Translations under genes and position numbers: made by a program
Part shown: piece by piece, positions 63,018 to 64,000 of the stretch
Layout of the letters: each line of letters starts with the position of its first letter
Position numbering within the stretch: the first letter of the stretch is position 1
Assembly (NCBI RefSeq): GCF_003533305.1
Contig: NZ_DOEH01000010.1
Coordinates: 62,001-126,000 of the forward strand
Direction: 5' to 3'
From: Providencia sp.
GTDB taxonomy: Bacteria; Pseudomonadota; Gammaproteobacteria; Enterobacterales; Enterobacteriaceae
Length of the DNA stretch: 64,000 nucleotides
The notes under the pieces: model-generated
Seen by the model: only the letters and a program-made list of their open reading frames with translations
What the model was told of the DNA's origin: nothing
Databases searched by the model: none

Positions 63018-64000
63018 ATGGAGTTTAGTGTAAAAAGTGGTAGCCCGGAAAAACAACGCAGCGCATGTATTGTTGTCGGAGTCTTTGAACCACGCCGTCT
63101 GTCCCCTATAGCTGAACAGCTGGACAAAATTAGTGACGGATATATCAGCGCCCTGCTGCGCCGCGGGGAACTTGAAGGTAAAGTAGGGCAATCCCTGCTA
63201 CTCCATCATGTACCTAATGTTCTATCTGAACGCATTCTCCTTATCGGTTGCGGTAAAGAGCGTGAATTAGATGAGCGCCAATTTAAACAAATTATTCAGA
63301 AAACAATTAGTACTCTGAATGAAACCGGCTCAATGGAAGCAGTTTGTTTCTTAACTGAGCTGCATGTTAAAGGTCGCAACAATTACTGGAAAGTTCGCCA
63401 AGCGGTAGAAACGGCAAAAGAGTCGCTCTACGTCTTTGATCAACTAAAAAGTAATAAAACAGAACATCGCCGTCCACTGCGTAAATTGGTCTTCAATGTA
63501 CCAACGCGTCGTGAATTGACTAGCGGTGAACGTGCAATTTCTCATGGCCTCGCGATCGCCTCTGGCGTTAAAGCAGCAAAAGACTTGAGTAATATGCCGC
63601 CAAATATCTGTAACGCTGGTTATTTAGCATCGCAAGCTCGCCAATTAGCTGATATTTCAGATAACAAGCTCACCACCCGTGTTATCGGTGAAGAGCAAAT
63701 GAAAGATTTAGGTATGAATGCCTATCTTGCCGTCGGTCAGGGTTCACAAAACGAATCATTGATGTCGATTATGGAATATAAAGGCAATCCAGACCCAGAT
63801 ACTAAGCCTATTGTGTTATTGGGCAAAGGTTTGACCTTTGACTCAGGTGGTATTTCAATCAAACCTGCCGATGGCATGGATGAAATGAAATATGACATGT
63901 GTGGCGCGGCATCGGTTTATGGCGTGATGCGTTTTATCACTGAATTACAGTTACCTATCAATGTCGTTGGTATCTTAGCAGGTTGTGAAAACATGCCTGG
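63018..64000 (+). CDS. pepA: Leucyl aminopeptidase PepA (C-terminus beyond window)
   Basis: PepA is a two-metal M17 aminopeptidase that removes N-terminal residues in the cytoplasm; in E. coli it also acts as a DNA-binding protein in carAB regulation and Xer recombination. About 327 N-terminal residues are present. The sequence starts [21 protein letters not shown] and reaches the metal/active-site segment [20 protein letters not shown] and [16 protein letters not shown] (Lys, Asp ligands). The ATG at 63018 follows AGGAGAAC. It is divergent from lptFG. The window edge cuts it before the end of the catalytic domain. Confidence 0.95.
   Translation, partial: MEFSVKSGSPEKQRSACIVVGVFEPRRLSPIAEQLDKISDGYISALLRRGELEGKVGQSLLLHHVPNVLSERILLIGCGKERELDERQFKQIIQKTISTLNETGSMEAVCFLTELHVKGRNNYWKVRQAVETAKESLYVFDQLKSNKTEHRRPLRKLVFNVPTRRELTSGERAISHGLAIASGVKAAKDLSNMPPNICNAGYLASQARQLADISDNKLTTRVIGEEQMKDLGMNAYLAVGQGSQNESLMSIMEYKGNPDPDTKPIVLLGKGLTFDSGGISIKPADGMDEMKYDMCGAASVYGVMRFITELQLPINVVGILAGCENMP

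Noticed and set aside
1..64000. CRISPR array or insertion sequence
   Set aside because: No regularly spaced repeats, no transposase and no terminal inverted repeat pair were recognised.

Overview
The window looks like a chromosomal segment of a Morganellaceae member, most likely Providencia. Conserved genes (narG/narK/narL, lptF/lptG/pepA, ampH, yghU, pgtPCBA, a met-type ABC transporter, the sgc operon) are close to their E. coli or Salmonella counterparts, but the DNA is more AT-rich and the gene order differs. Genus is inference; no rRNA or species marker is present.

Layout. Positions 1-3.2 kb: nitrate respiration (5' part of narG, narK, and divergent narL with no narX beside it). 3.2-7.0 kb: a CdaR-type regulator, glycerate kinase and an organic-anion MFS permease. 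7.1-12.2 kb: a leftward acyl-CoA operon (AMP-dependent ligase, CoA-transferase, acetoacetyl-CoA-type reductase, thiolase). 12.6-13.4 kb: yghU. 13.5-19.9 kb: the phosphoglycerate sensing and uptake locus, pgtCBA divergent from pgtP. 20.0-23.4 kb: a ferric/organophosphate-type ABC importer. 23.75-26.4 kb: a MetNIQ-like importer preceded by an apparent MetJ operator. 26.5-28.1 kb: a divergent SDR/LysR pair. 28.3-33.9 kb: a complete sgcXBCQAER operon behind a consensus CRP site.

34.24-57.93 kb: a roughly 23.7 kb genomic island inserted at the 3' end of leuX (tRNA-Leu, anticodon CAA). A P4-type integrase lies beside the tRNA. A 15-bp imperfect copy of the tRNA end marks the far boundary, and both ends carry matched pairs of TACCAAC-type integrase arm sites with the same 12-bp spacing. 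The left arm holds a single-gene helicase-PLD protein resembling Mokosh type II. The centre holds a CP4-57-like module: YfjP GTPase, ArdB/KlcA antirestriction protein, YfjQ (DUF932), YfjR (WYL), a zinc-ribbon peptide, a membrane protein, a secreted protein and an IrmA/YfjT-like protein, followed by YfjJ and AlpA. The right arm is a five-reading-frame rightward cassette: a 53-aa ORF, a PLD-like/SNF2-type helicase, a DUF4391 protein, a type III Mod methyltransferase and a type III Res helicase-nuclease. It ends in a perfect palindrome/terminator. This composite restriction-like cassette is the best candidate for an unusual system in the window.

58.0-64.0 kb returns to core genome: a 28-aa membrane peptide, ampH, a hypothetical gene behind an attenuator-like double hairpin, lptG-lptF (leftward), and pepA (rightward, cut by the window edge).

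Several regulatory sites can be read directly: FNR upstream of narK, MetJ upstream of metN, CRP upstream of sgcX, a possible LysR operator, and an inverted repeat near the WYL regulator. All functional assignments rest on recognised family motifs and remembered homologues; no database search was run.
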